Assembly: GCA_945905915.1 (NCBI GenBank)
Contig: CAMDQL010000034.1
Coordinates: forward strand, 1-16,951
Length of the DNA stretch: 16,951 nucleotides
DNA from: Flavobacterium psychrophilum
GTDB taxonomy: Bacteria; Bacteroidota; Bacteroidia; Flavobacteriales; Flavobacteriaceae
Reading direction: 5' to 3'
Under the pieces are notes generated by a model. That model searched no databases. It was not told where the DNA came from and saw only the letters and a program-made list of their open reading frames with translations. Position 1 is the stretch's first letter. The number at the start of each line of letters is the position of its first letter. Positions 1 through 7,969 of the stretch are shown one piece after another. Both the position numbers and the translations under genes were made by a program.

Positions 1-2
1 AA

Positions 3-170
3 GTTTTATTAGGAACCAACAAGTATCCGAACAAAAACGACCAAATGAAAAACGACTTGGAATTGTATCCTTTCGTAAAACAAAACTCGCGAAAAACCTT
101 AATCACTCCGATTATTGAAAAACGTTTGGCTGAAAAAGTAGAACAAGAACGATTATCTCAAGAGCAATAA
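3..170 (+). CDS. mutA: Methylmalonyl-CoA mutase small (beta) subunit, C-terminal fragment
   Basis: Only the last 55 codons lie in the window, in the frame starting at base 3 and ending at the TAA at 168-170. The readable tail contains LLGTNKYPN followed by [18 protein letters not shown], which I recognise as the C-terminal end of the small subunit of the two-subunit B12-dependent methylmalonyl-CoA mutase. This subunit is catalytically inactive and forms a heterodimer with the large subunit. The large-subunit gene starts 2 nt after this stop codon, so the two are almost certainly co-transcribed and translationally coupled. The 5' part of the gene lies outside the window. The assignment rests on a short tail plus its neighbour. 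Confidence 0.85.
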   Translation, partial: VLLGTNKYPNKNDQMKNDLELYPFVKQNSRKTLITPIIEKRLAEKVEQERLSQEQ

Positions 171-172
171 TC

Positions 173-2317
173 ATGAGAAAAGATATACAACATTTACAAA
201 TAGGAAAAAGGGAAAAGGGAAAAGGGAAAAGCACTGATTCTAACAATTTCATCACAGCCGAAAACATCGAGTTAAAACCAATTTACACTAAAGAAGATAT
301 TTCCAATTTAGAGCACCTTGGTTTTGGAGCTGGTTTTGCACCCAATTTACGCGGACCATACGCTACTATGTATGTTCGCCGACCTTGGACCATCCGTCAA
401 TATGCCGGATTTTCTACTGCGGAAGAAAGTAATGCTTTTTACAGAAGAAACTTAGCGGCTGGACAAAAAGGTTTATCCGTTGCCTTCGATTTAGCCACAC
501 ACAGAGGGTATGATTCTGACCACGAACGAGTGGTGGGTGACGTAGGAAAAGCGGGAGTTGCGATTGACTCGGTAGAAGATATGAAAGTACTTTTCGACCA
601 AATTCCGTTAGACGAAATGTCAGTTTCAATGACGATGAATGGTGCTGTTTTACCCATTATGGCTTTCTACATAGTTGCGGCGGAAGAACAAGGTGTTGCT
701 CCTAACCTGTTATCAGGAACGATTCAAAATGATATTTTGAAAGAATTCATGGTGCGAAATACCTACATTTATCCACCAACGCCTTCGATGAAAATTATTG
801 CCGATATTTTTGAATATACGAGTAAAAATATGCCAAAATTCAACTCGATTTCGATTTCGGGTTATCACATGCAAGAAGCCGGAGCTACTGCCGATATTGA
901 ATTGGCTTATACGCTTGCAGATGGTTTAGAATACATTCGCACAGGATTATCAACAGGTATGAAAATCGATGAATTCGCTCCTCGTCTATCGTTTTTTTGG
1001 GCAATTGGAATGAATCATTTTATGGAAATTGCTAAAATGAGAGCGGGTAGAATGCTTTGGGCAAAGTTATTGAAACAATTCAACCCAAAAGACGAAAAAT
1101 CATTAGCTTTAAGAACCCACTGCCAAACTTCAGGATGGAGTTTAACCGAACAAGATCCGTTTAATAATGTTGCCCGAACTACAATTGAAGCAGCCGCAGC
1201 AGCCTTCGGAGGAACTCAATCACTTCATACCAACGCGTTAGACGAAGCAATTGCTTTACCAACCGATTTCTCGGCACGAATTGCACGTAATACTCAAATT
1301 TTTTTACAAGAAGAAACCAAAATCTGTAAAACAGTTGATCCTTGGGCAGGAAGTTATTATGTGGAAAGTCTAACAGCAGAAATTGCAGAGAAAGCTTGGG
1401 CTTTAATTGAGGAAGTAGAAGAATTAGGAGGCATGACAAAAGCAATTGAAGCTGGTATTCCAAAGCTACGAATTGAAGAAGCCGCCGCACGCAAACAAGC
1501 ACGAATTGACAGTAGTCAAGATATTATTGTTGGAATAAATAAATACCGCTTGGAAAAAGAGGATCCATTACATATTTTGGATGTAGATAATGATATGGTG
1601 CGCAAACAACAAATTGAACGATTAGAACATATTAAAGCGACTCGCGATAAAGTTAAAGTTCAAAATTGTTTAACAAAATTAACAAAAAGTGCAGATTCCC
1701 ATTTACATGGGAAAAACAATACAGAAAATTTACTATCTTTAGCGGTAGAAGCAGCAAGAAACAGAGCCACCTTAGGCGAAATTAGTGATGCTTTAGAAGT
1801 TGTTTTCGGAAGATATAAAGCACAAATTAAATCAGTAAGTGGCGTGTATAGTGCAGCAATTAAAAATGACGAAAGTTTTGAAAAAGCAAAACAATTAGCT
1901 AATGCTTTCGCAAAAAAAGAAGGGCGTCGTCCTCGTATTATGATTGCAAAAATGGGACAAGACGGACACGATCGTGGCGCGAAAGTAGTTGCTACGGGTT
2001 ATGCCGACGTTGGTTTTGATGTGGATATTGGTCCGTTATTCCAAACACCTCAAGAAGCAGCAAAACAAGCCGTGGAAAATGACGTACATATTTTAGGTGT
2101 TTCTTCTTTAGCCGCAGGACACAAAACTTTGGTTCCACAAGTAATAGCAGCACTAAAAGAATTTGGAAGAGAAGACATAATGGTCATTGTTGGCGGTGTA
2201 ATTCCTGCCCAAGATTACCAATTTTTATTTGATGCTGGAGCAGTAGCGGTTTTTGGTCCTGGAACCAAGATTAGTGAAGCCGCCATTAGTATTTTAGAAG
2301 TCTTATTAGCTGATTAA
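173..2317 (+). CDS. scpA: Methylmalonyl-CoA mutase large (alpha) subunit
   Basis: Also called mutB or mcmA. This 714-residue enzyme interconverts succinyl-CoA and (R)-methylmalonyl-CoA with adenosylcobalamin in the cytoplasm, linking propionate, odd-chain fatty acid and some amino acid breakdown to the TCA cycle. The N-terminal TIM barrel has the substrate motif [18 protein letters not shown] (residues 70-87, with Tyr77 matching Tyr89 of the Propionibacterium enzyme), Arg195 in MVRNTY and His232 in [13 protein letters not shown]. The C-terminal cobalamin domain has [10 protein letters not shown] with His599 as the lower cobalt ligand, then GPLFQTP and GGVIP. Length is normal for the family. 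The ATG at 173 lies 2 nt after the small-subunit stop. The one oddity is residues 11-20 (KREKGKGKS), which are encoded by a GGGAAAA heptanucleotide repeat. This stretch precedes the conserved core, so it is probably a tolerated, variable linker. Confidence 0.97.
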   Translation: MRKDIQHLQIGKREKGKGKSTDSNNFITAENIELKPIYTKEDISNLEHLGFGAGFAPNLRGPYATMYVRRPWTIRQYAGFSTAEESNAFYRRNLAAGQKGLSVAFDLATHRGYDSDHERVVGDVGKAGVAIDSVEDMKVLFDQIPLDEMSVSMTMNGAVLPIMAFYIVAAEEQGVAPNLLSGTIQNDILKEFMVRNTYIYPPTPSMKIIADIFEYTSKNMPKFNSISISGYHMQEAGATADIELAYTLADGLEYIRTGLSTGMKIDEFAPRLSFFWAIGMNHFMEIAKMRAGRMLWAKLLKQFNPKDEKSLALRTHCQTSGWSLTEQDPFNNVARTTIEAAAAAFGGTQSLHTNALDEAIALPTDFSARIARNTQIFLQEETKICKTVDPWAGSYYVESLTAEIAEKAWALIEEVEELGGMTKAIEAGIPKLRIEEAAARKQARIDSSQDIIVGINKYRLEKEDPLHILDVDNDMVRKQQIERLEHIKATRDKVKVQNCLTKLTKSADSHLHGKNNTENLLSLAVEAARNRATLGEISDALEVVFGRYKAQIKSVSGVYSAAIKNDESFEKAKQLANAFAKKEGRRPRIMIAKMGQDGHDRGAKVVATGYADVGFDVDIGPLFQTPQEAAKQAVENDVHILGVSSLAAGHKTLVPQVIAALKEFGREDIMVIVGGVIPAQDYQFLFDAGAVAVFGPGTKISEAAISILEVLLAD
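203..230 (+). repeat. GGGAAAA heptanucleotide tandem repeat inside scpA
   Basis: Three perfect copies of GGGAAAA occupy 210-230, preceded by one imperfect copy (GGAAAAA) at 203-209. The array falls at about codons 11-20 of the large mutase subunit. The unit length is not a multiple of three, so gain or loss of one copy would shift the frame before the first conserved motif. Confidence 0.9.
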
Positions 2318-2398
2318 GAAGTAAAATTTTTAAAATTTGTGGTCCAAAAACAATGCAGAGTCATTATTTAATTTATATTTACTAAAAACTTATTTATT

Positions 2399-2509
2399 AT
2401 GGCAAAAAGTCAAGACGCAAAGAAAACGGCAAAAAAAGAACCTTTAAAAACTGCCAAAGAGAAAAAAGAAGAGAAACGTGTTAAAAAAAACACTCCAAAA
2501 CGAGATTAA
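2399..2509 (+). CDS. Small lysine-rich protein of 36 residues
   Basis: A short reading frame starts at ATG 2399 and ends at TAA 2507-2509, encoding a very basic 36-residue peptide that begins MAKSQDAKKTAKKEP and ends KKNTPKRD. About 15 of the 36 residues are lysine, with alternating acidic and basic residues, no membrane segment and no cysteine. A hairpin terminator follows within 10 nt, as expected for a real gene. I recall similar lysine-rich miniproteins in flavobacterial genomes but cannot name a function; nucleic-acid or ribosome binding would be a guess from charge alone. It is separated by 81 nt from the mutase gene. A weak -7-like TATATTTA lies at 2374-2381, without a clear -33 element. 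Confidence 0.6.
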   Translation: MAKSQDAKKTAKKEPLKTAKEKKEEKRVKKNTPKRD

Positions 2510-2515
2510 TAAATC

Positions 2516-2548
2516 AAAAAAGCACAAATAGTATTCGTGCTTTTTTTT
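2516..2548 (+). terminator. Rho-independent terminator after the lysine-rich miniprotein
   Basis: The arms GCAC (2522-2525) and GTGC (2537-2540) pair, and the stem extends outward by the A-run at 2516-2521 against the T-run at 2541-2548. Inside, AAT (2527-2529) can pair with ATT (2533-2535) past one A-C mismatch, leaving a 3-nt loop. The eight-T tract completes an intrinsic terminator. Because the A-run also lies before the stem, it may work in both directions. It separates the mutase/miniprotein region from the parA operon. Confidence 0.75.
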
Positions 2549-2639
2549 ATTTATCAACAAAAAACTTTACTAATAAAATATTTTTTCCCTATTTTAAAAC
2601 CATCAGCAAAGACTTTAACCCATTGTTAACAAAATTGAC

Positions 2640-2669
2640 TTGAAAAAACCATAAATAATTGTATTTTTA
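2640..2669 (+). promoter_or_regulatory. Predicted Bacteroidota-type promoter of parA operon
   Basis: TTG at 2640-2642 is followed by a 19-nt spacer and TATTTTTA at 2662-2669. This fits the flavobacterial pattern TTG-N19-TAnnTTTG except for A instead of the final G. The predicted start of transcription lies a few bases downstream, leaving a leader of about 18 nt before the parA ATG at 2694. The rest of the gap from 2549 to 2693 shows no gene. Confidence 0.5.
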
Positions 2670-2693
2670 CCACTTAAATTTTTTAATAATCAA

Positions 2694-3458
2694 ATGGGTA
2701 AAATCATTGCAATAGCCAATCAAAAAGGCGGAGTAGGAAAAACAACTACCTCTGTGAACTTAGCGGCATCTTTAGGAGTTTTAGAAAAAAAAGTGCTTTT
2801 AATTGACGCCGATCCTCAAGCCAATGCGAGTTCAGGATTAGGGATTGACGTAGAAAGTGTTGAAATTGGTTCGTATCAAGTTATAGAACATAGCGCTACC
2901 CCTCAAGAGGCAACTGTTTCATGTTCTGCTCCAAATGTTTCAGTAATTCCAGCTCACATTGATTTAGTAGCCATTGAAATTGAATTGGTTGACAAAGAAA
3001 ATCGTGAGTACATGCTTAAACAAGCATTGGAAACCATAAAAAACGATTACGATTATATTATAATTGACTGTGCACCATCATTAGGACTGTTAACATTGAA
3101 TGCATTAACAGCTGCAGATAGTGTTATTATCCCTATTCAATGTGAATATTTTGCTTTAGAAGGATTAGGAAAATTACTTAATACAATAAAAAGTGTACAA
3201 AAAATTCATAATCCAAGTTTAGATATTGAAGGATTATTATTAACTATGTTCGATTCGCGTTTACGATTATCAAATCAAGTTGTTGAGGAGGTACAAAAGC
3301 ATTTTAACGATATGGTTTTTGAAACAATAATTCAAAGAAATATCAAATTAAGTGAAGCACCAAGTTTTGGAGAAAGTATTATTAATTATGATGCAACAAG
3401 TAAAGGAGCATCAAATTACTTAAACTTGGCAGAAGAAATCATTAAAAAAAATCAATAA
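2694..3458 (+). CDS. parA: Chromosome-partitioning ATPase ParA (Soj)
   Basis: This 254-residue MinD/ParA-family ATPase dimerises on ATP, binds DNA nonspecifically and works with ParB on parS to move and organise chromosome origins. The deviant Walker A motif KGGVGKTT is at residues 11-18, with signature Lys11 and catalytic Lys16. The Walker A' motif LIDADPQANA is at 36-45, Walker B IIIDCAPS at 122-129, and the ParA signature LSEAPSFGES at 219-228. There is no N-terminal helix-turn-helix, so it is the short chromosomal (Soj) type rather than an autorepressing plasmid ParA. The ATG at 2694 sits just before the first strand, as usual for Soj. parB begins 7 nt after the stop, confirming a parAB operon. 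Placement on the chromosome is inferred from the housekeeping neighbours. Confidence 0.97.
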   Translation: MGKIIAIANQKGGVGKTTTSVNLAASLGVLEKKVLLIDADPQANASSGLGIDVESVEIGSYQVIEHSATPQEATVSCSAPNVSVIPAHIDLVAIEIELVDKENREYMLKQALETIKNDYDYIIIDCAPSLGLLTLNALTAADSVIIPIQCEYFALEGLGKLLNTIKSVQKIHNPSLDIEGLLLTMFDSRLRLSNQVVEEVQKHFNDMVFETIIQRNIKLSEAPSFGESIINYDATSKGASNYLNLAEEIIKKNQ

Positions 3459-3465
3459 TAGAAAG

Positions 3466-4365
3466 ATGACAAAAGCGGTAAAAAAACAAGCCTTAGGAAG
3501 AGGTTTATCAGCTTTATTAAAAGATCCAGACAACGATATTAATTCAGTTGCGGATAAAAATGCTGACAAATTAGTTGGAAATATTATTGAATTAGATATT
3601 GAATCTATTGAAATTAATCCGTTTCAACCTCGAACTAATTTCAACGAAGATACGTTACAAGAATTAGCAAAATCGATTAAAGAATTAGGCGTAATTCAAC
3701 CGATAACAGTTAGAAAATTAGATTTTAATACATACCAATTAATCTCGGGAGAACGACGTTTACGTGCTTCAAAATTAATCGGATTAAAAACAATTCCATC
3801 TTATATCCGTTTGGCAAATGATAATGAATCCTTGGTTATGGCTTTGGTTGAAAATATTCAACGTCATGACTTAGATCCAATTGAAGTAGCTATTTCGTAC
3901 CAACGACTTATTGAGGAAATTAAGTTAACACAAGAAGAATTGAGTGAGCGTGTTGGTAAACAACGTTCAACAATTACCAATTATTTACGATTATTGAAAT
4001 TAGACCCAATCATTCAAACAGGAATGCGAGATGGTTTTATTTCTATGGGACACGGTAGAGCGTTAATAAATATTGACAATCAAGATGTTCAAAGTGATAT
4101 TTATCATAAAGTAGTTACTCAAAATCTTTCGGTTAGAGAAACTGAAGCTTTAGTAAAAAACTATCAAGAAAGCTTAAAACCAAGAGCAGCCAAATCAACA
4201 AAATCAAATTCTTTTGAAATAAAAGATACCGAGAAAAAAGTTTTTGCAAATTATTTTGGAACTAAAGTTGATGTAAAAGTAGCTGGAAACGGAAAGGGTA
4301 AAATATCGATTCCTTTTCATTCTGAAGAAGACTTTAATCGCATTTTAAAATTAATAAACTCCTAG
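3466..4365 (+). CDS. parB: Chromosome-partitioning protein ParB (Spo0J), CTPase clamp
   Basis: This 299-residue protein binds parS, then closes as a CTP-dependent sliding clamp that spreads on DNA and stimulates ParA ATPase. The N-terminal ParA-interaction motif LGRGLSALL is at residues 10-18. The CTP-binding ParB/Srx fold shows IEINPFQPR (48-56), GVIQPITVR (75-83), GERRLRAS (95-102) and ENIQRHDLDPIE (129-140). The helix-turn-helix is at about 155-180 (LTQEELSERVGKQRSTITNYLRLL), and the C-terminal dimerisation domain at about 250-299. The TAG stop shares its G with the GTG start of the next gene, so translation is likely coupled. I see no full parS palindrome in this window. Confidence 0.97.
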   Translation: MTKAVKKQALGRGLSALLKDPDNDINSVADKNADKLVGNIIELDIESIEINPFQPRTNFNEDTLQELAKSIKELGVIQPITVRKLDFNTYQLISGERRLRASKLIGLKTIPSYIRLANDNESLVMALVENIQRHDLDPIEVAISYQRLIEEIKLTQEELSERVGKQRSTITNYLRLLKLDPIIQTGMRDGFISMGHGRALINIDNQDVQSDIYHKVVTQNLSVRETEALVKNYQESLKPRAAKSTKSNSFEIKDTEKKVFANYFGTKVDVKVAGNGKGKISIPFHSEEDFNRILKLINS

Positions 4366-4919
4366 TGAAAGGACTTCATTACATACTATTTTTTTTATTG
4401 TTTCACTTTTATGCAAATGCTCAAAAAGAAATAGCCTTGCGTGCGGCTGACACAACAAGAACCGTTATTAACCCAAATGCCCCTGCAAAAGCCGCTTTTT
4501 ATTCTGCCGTATTTCCTGGTTTAGGTCAAGCTTACAATAAAAAATATTGGAAAATACCTATTGTTTATCTTGGATTAGGAATTGGGATCTATTCTTACAC
4601 TTGGAACCAAGGAAAATATCATAATTATAGAGACGAATACAAAAGACGTTTAGATGGAACTGCAAATCCAAATCATCCAATTTATGGAGGAAAAAGTGAC
4701 GATTGGGTTATTCGTGGTCAAAAATTTCACCAAAGAAATAGAGATTTATCAGCATTAATTACCGCAGGAATTTATATTTTTAATATTATTGATGCTAATG
4801 TTGATGCGCACTTAATGCAATTTAATGTTAATGATAATTTATCGGTAAAACCCGATTTGAATCAAAATGAAATCGATTATAAATACAATTATGGTTTGAC
4901 ACTTACTTATAATTTTTAA
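4365..4919 (+). CDS. DUF5683 membrane protein linked to parAB
   Basis: This 184-residue protein has an N-terminal signal sequence (about residues 1-19, ending ANA before QKE). The DUF5683 core follows: AAFYSAVFPGLGQAYNKKYW (43-62), a membrane segment at about 64-80, a polar stretch with YRDEYKRRLDG (88-98), and a second hydrophobic segment at about 128-146 running into NIIDANVDAHL. I recognise the family from this pattern. It is common in Bacteroidota and its function is unknown. The start is a GTG that overlaps the parB TAG by one base, and no better downstream start exists before the signal peptide. Placement between parB and dapB makes co-transcription very likely. A role in envelope or segregation is inference from context only. 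Confidence 0.88.
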   Translation: MKGLHYILFFLLFHFYANAQKEIALRAADTTRTVINPNAPAKAAFYSAVFPGLGQAYNKKYWKIPIVYLGLGIGIYSYTWNQGKYHNYRDEYKRRLDGTANPNHPIYGGKSDDWVIRGQKFHQRNRDLSALITAGIYIFNIIDANVDAHLMQFNVNDNLSVKPDLNQNEIDYKYNYGLTLTYNF

Positions 4920-4963
4920 CAAATAATTAAGTAACAATTTCTTTAAAAGCCAACTAATAGAGA

Positions 4964-5665
4964 ATGAAAATAGCACTTTTAGGTTACGGAAAAATGGGAA
5001 AAGTTATCGAAAGGATAGCTTTAGAACGCGGTCATGAAATTGTATTAAAAAAAGACCAAGACACTCCTTTTGACGGATTAAAAAATGCTGATGTTGCCAT
5101 AGATTTTAGTGTTCCCGATAGTGCGGTCGCTAATATTTCGGAATGTTTAAATAATGGAATTCCTGTAATTTCAGGCACAACGGGTTGGTTAACAAACTAT
5201 CCGAAAATGGTTCAATTGTGTGAAGAAAAAAATGGAAGCTTTATTTATGGATCTAACTTTAGCTTGGGTGTAAATGTGTTTTTTGAATTGAATGAATATT
5301 TAGCAAAAATGATGGCAAATTTGAAACAATACAACGTTTCAATGGAGGAGATTCATCATACACAAAAATTAGATGCGCCAAGTGGCACAGCAATAACATT
5401 AGCTGAAGGCGTTATCAAAAACACAAATTATGCCAATTGGACATTAGAAACACCAATTAGCAATGAAATACACATCGACGCAAAACGTATTGAAAATATT
5501 CCTGGAACACATAGCATTTTTTATGATAGCGAAGTCGATCAAATTGAAATCAAACATACCGCTCACAGCAGAGAAGGATTTGCTTTAGGAGCCGTAATTG
5601 CTGCCGAATGGCTTATAGGAAAAAAAGGAGTTTTTACAATGAAAAATGTTTTGGGTTTAAGATAA
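4964..5665 (+). CDS. dapB: 4-hydroxy-tetrahydrodipicolinate reductase
   Basis: This cytoplasmic enzyme reduces the DapA product with NAD(P)H to tetrahydrodipicolinate, in the pathway to meso-diaminopimelate (peptidoglycan) and lysine. The Rossmann nucleotide motif GYGKMG is at residues 7-12. GTTGW at 71-75 and GSNFSLGVNVF at 96-106 follow. The catalytic signature EEIHHTQKLDAPSGTA (128-143) holds the His-His pair at 131/132 and Lys135. The C-terminal HTAHSREGFALGA closes the nucleotide domain. At 233 residues it is somewhat shorter than the E. coli enzyme, as I expect for Bacteroidota. It lies 44 nt after the DUF5683 gene without an evident promoter or terminator, so it is probably in the same operon. 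Confidence 0.97.
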   Translation: MKIALLGYGKMGKVIERIALERGHEIVLKKDQDTPFDGLKNADVAIDFSVPDSAVANISECLNNGIPVISGTTGWLTNYPKMVQLCEEKNGSFIYGSNFSLGVNVFFELNEYLAKMMANLKQYNVSMEEIHHTQKLDAPSGTAITLAEGVIKNTNYANWTLETPISNEIHIDAKRIENIPGTHSIFYDSEVDQIEIKHTAHSREGFALGAVIAAEWLIGKKGVFTMKNVLGLR

Positions 5666-5804
5666 TTGAACATAGACAATAATATACATCAAACAATTGA
5701 AAATAAAATAGAAGAATTTCAGAGAATGACAATTGGATTTCAAAACGGACTTGAATAAAGTCTTTATTCTATACTCTATATTCTTTTTTCTAAAATTTAA
5801 AATT

Positions 5805-7358
5805 ATGGAAATATCTGGTTGGTTACTTTTAATATTATTTGTTCAAGTCCTTAACGGAATTGGAACTTGGAAATTATATGTTAAAGCAAATAGAGAAGCT
5901 TGGGAAGCATTTGTTCCTGTCTATAACGGAATTGTGTTGATGCAAATGATTAATCGTCCAAAATATTGGATATTATTGCTATTCATTCCCGTTATCAATT
6001 TGTTTTTGTTTCCAATTATTTGGATTGAAACCTTACGAACATTCGGCAAAAAATCAACAATTGATATGCTTTTAGGGGTGTTTACCTTAGGCCTTTACAT
6101 TGCCTATGTAAATTATACACAAGAAGTAACGTATCATGAAAAACGTGACTTAAAAGCACCTAACAAAACGATGGACACTTTAGGTTCGTTGTCTTTTGCT
6201 ATTGTAGTTGCTACCTTAGTTCACACCTATTTCATCCAACCGTTTACCATTCCTACTTCATCATTAGAAAAATCGTTATTGGTGGGCGATTTCTTATTTG
6301 TAAGTAAATTTCATTATGGTGCTAGAACACCTATGACTCCTATTGCCGCTCCAATGGTTCATGATACTTTACCGTTTGTAAAAGTAAAATCATATACCGC
6401 TAAACCTCAATTGCCTTATTTTAGATTTCCAGCTTTACAAAAAATAGAACGTAATGATATTGTGGTTTTTAACTGGCCAGCTGATACTTTATACCACATG
6501 TATAAAGCTGCAGATAAACGATACGACAAGCCAATTGATAAAAAAACGAATTATGTAAAACGCTGCACGGCTATTCCTGGTGATAAAATTGAAATAAAAG
6601 ACGGTGTTGTTTATATTAATGGAAAAGAATCAGTACTTCCAGAAAGAGCTAAACCGCAATATTCCTATAAAGCAGCTTGGGATGGAAAAACACAAGTAAA
6701 CTTAGACTATATCAAGGAAGAACTTCATATTACAGATGCATTCGGACAAATAGCTAATGACACACTTTTATTTAGTGCTTTACCTCTTGAATCTGTTGAA
6801 CGTATTAAAAATATCCCTGGAATTACTAAAGTTGAACGTATTATACATAAAGGTACTGATACCTCAATTTTTCCTGGTACAAAAAATTGGAACGTAGATA
6901 ATTTAGGCCCAATTTATATACCTGAAGCAGGAAAAACAGTAGTTTTGAATAGTGAAACCATCCCTTTTTATAAAAAAGTTATTGGCGAATATGAAGGAAA
7001 CGATTTAAAAATCAATGGTAATGAAATTAGAATTAATGGACAAATTGCAACATCTTATACTTTTGAACAAGATTATTATTGGATGATGGGAGATAACCGT
7101 CATAACTCATTAGATTCGCGCTTTTGGGGTTTTGTACCTGCCGATCATATTGTAGGAAAACCCATTTTTATTTGGATGAGTATTGATGGAATCAACGATG
7201 GTCTTAAAAATTGGAGCATCCGTTGGGATAGATTATTCACCACAGTAAGTGGCACAGGTCAACCACAATCTTATTTTAAATATTTCTTATTTGCGTTAGC
7301 CGGTTATTTTGCTTTTGATTATTTTAGAAACAAGAAAAAGAAGAAGGAAGAAGCTTAA
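5805..7358 (+). CDS. lepB: Signal peptidase I with N-terminal DUF5684-like membrane domain
   Basis: This 517-residue inner-membrane enzyme cleaves signal peptides from exported proteins. The first 110 residues form a separate hydrophobic domain (EAWEAFVPVYN at 31-41, several membrane segments) of the DUF5684 type seen fused to signal peptidases in this phylum. The S26 domain follows a membrane segment at about 128-148. Box B is IPTSSLEKSLLVGD (149-162) with probable nucleophile Ser153, box D is YVKRCTAIPGDKIEI (250-264) with general base Lys252, and box E is GDNRHNSLDSR (429-439). About 150 residues separate boxes D and E, which makes the protein long. Box B departs from the usual SMEPTL. I start at ATG 5805; an in-frame TTG at 5733 would add 24 residues without homology. 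The 139-nt gap after dapB has no clear promoter. The stop overlaps the next ATG (TAATG). Confidence 0.94.
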   Translation: MEISGWLLLILFVQVLNGIGTWKLYVKANREAWEAFVPVYNGIVLMQMINRPKYWILLLFIPVINLFLFPIIWIETLRTFGKKSTIDMLLGVFTLGLYIAYVNYTQEVTYHEKRDLKAPNKTMDTLGSLSFAIVVATLVHTYFIQPFTIPTSSLEKSLLVGDFLFVSKFHYGARTPMTPIAAPMVHDTLPFVKVKSYTAKPQLPYFRFPALQKIERNDIVVFNWPADTLYHMYKAADKRYDKPIDKKTNYVKRCTAIPGDKIEIKDGVVYINGKESVLPERAKPQYSYKAAWDGKTQVNLDYIKEELHITDAFGQIANDTLLFSALPLESVERIKNIPGITKVERIIHKGTDTSIFPGTKNWNVDNLGPIYIPEAGKTVVLNSETIPFYKKVIGEYEGNDLKINGNEIRINGQIATSYTFEQDYYWMMGDNRHNSLDSRFWGFVPADHIVGKPIFIWMSIDGINDGLKNWSIRWDRLFTTVSGTGQPQSYFKYFLFALAGYFAFDYFRNKKKKKEEA

Positions 7359-7969
7359 TGAACATTCTTATACATCCTACCTATTTCCCTTCAATTAGTC
7401 ATTATATTGCAATGATTCAGGCTGATTCGGTTACTTTTGAAATGGAAGACAATTTTCAAAAACAAACCAATAGAAACAGAATGTATATTTATAGTCCAAA
7501 TGGCATTCAATTATTAAATGTTCCCATAAAACATAGTATCGATAAGCATCAAAAATATAAGGATGTTCGTATTGAAAATGATTTTGCTTGGCAAAAAAAT
7601 CATTTCAAATCATTAGAAGCAGCCTATAGAACTTCGCCTTTCTTTGAATATTTTGAAGATGATTTTCGTCCTCTATTCGAAAAGAAACAAGAGTTTTTGA
7701 TGGATTTGAATTTGGAGCTATTTGAATTAGTAAATTCATCATTAGGCATTAAAATTGATGCCCAAAAAACTACCGAATATTTTCATGATGTTACAGAATA
7801 TATCGATTTTAGATCATTAGTAAATGGTAAAAAAGACGGTACACAAATTGAAGAATATACTCAGGTATTTGGTGATAAACAAGGATTTATAAACAATTTG
7901 AGCATTTTAGATCTATTGTTTAACGAAGGTAGATATGCCGAGGATTATTTAAGGAATCAACAATTATAA
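7358..7969 (+). CDS. WbqC-like family protein
   Basis: This 203-residue soluble protein starts MNILIHPTYFPS, matching the opening (I/Q)PTYLP motif of the WbqC-like family. Typical features follow: a FEMEDNFQKQTNRNR block (residues 27-41), VPIKHS (55-60) and the KNHFKSLEAAYRTSPFFEYF segment at about 80-99. Members occur in O-antigen and cell-surface polysaccharide gene clusters and next to lepB in Bacteroidota. The biochemical function is not firmly established; an aminotransferase-associated sugar-modifying role has been suggested for the family. The start overlaps the lepB stop by one base, so translation is coupled. The gene ends exactly where the converging gene on the other strand ends. 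Confidence 0.88.
   Translation: MNILIHPTYFPSISHYIAMIQADSVTFEMEDNFQKQTNRNRMYIYSPNGIQLLNVPIKHSIDKHQKYKDVRIENDFAWQKNHFKSLEAAYRTSPFFEYFEDDFRPLFEKKQEFLMDLNLELFELVNSSLGIKIDAQKTTEYFHDVTEYIDFRSLVNGKKDGTQIEEYTQVFGDKQGFINNLSILDLLFNEGRYAEDYLRNQQL

Noticed and set aside
1179..1502. Open frame of 107 codons on the minus strand within the mutase gene
   Set aside because: It lies wholly antisense to a strongly conserved coding region and has a leucine/arginine-rich composition typical of a shadow frame.
2915..2924. Half of a parS-like palindrome (TGTTTCATGT) inside parA
   Set aside because: The left half fits the consensus TGTTTCACGTGAAACA with one mismatch, but the right half reads TCTGCT and does not match, so it is not a credible ParB site.
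5726..5758. Ten-codon frame from an ATG upstream of lepB, considered as a leader peptide
   Set aside because: There is no attenuator hairpin, no run of a regulatory amino acid and no Shine-Dalgarno sequence, so it is most likely chance.
5733..5804. N-terminal extension of lepB from a TTG codon
   Set aside because: The 24 extra residues have no family support, and ATG 5805 immediately precedes the conserved membrane domain.
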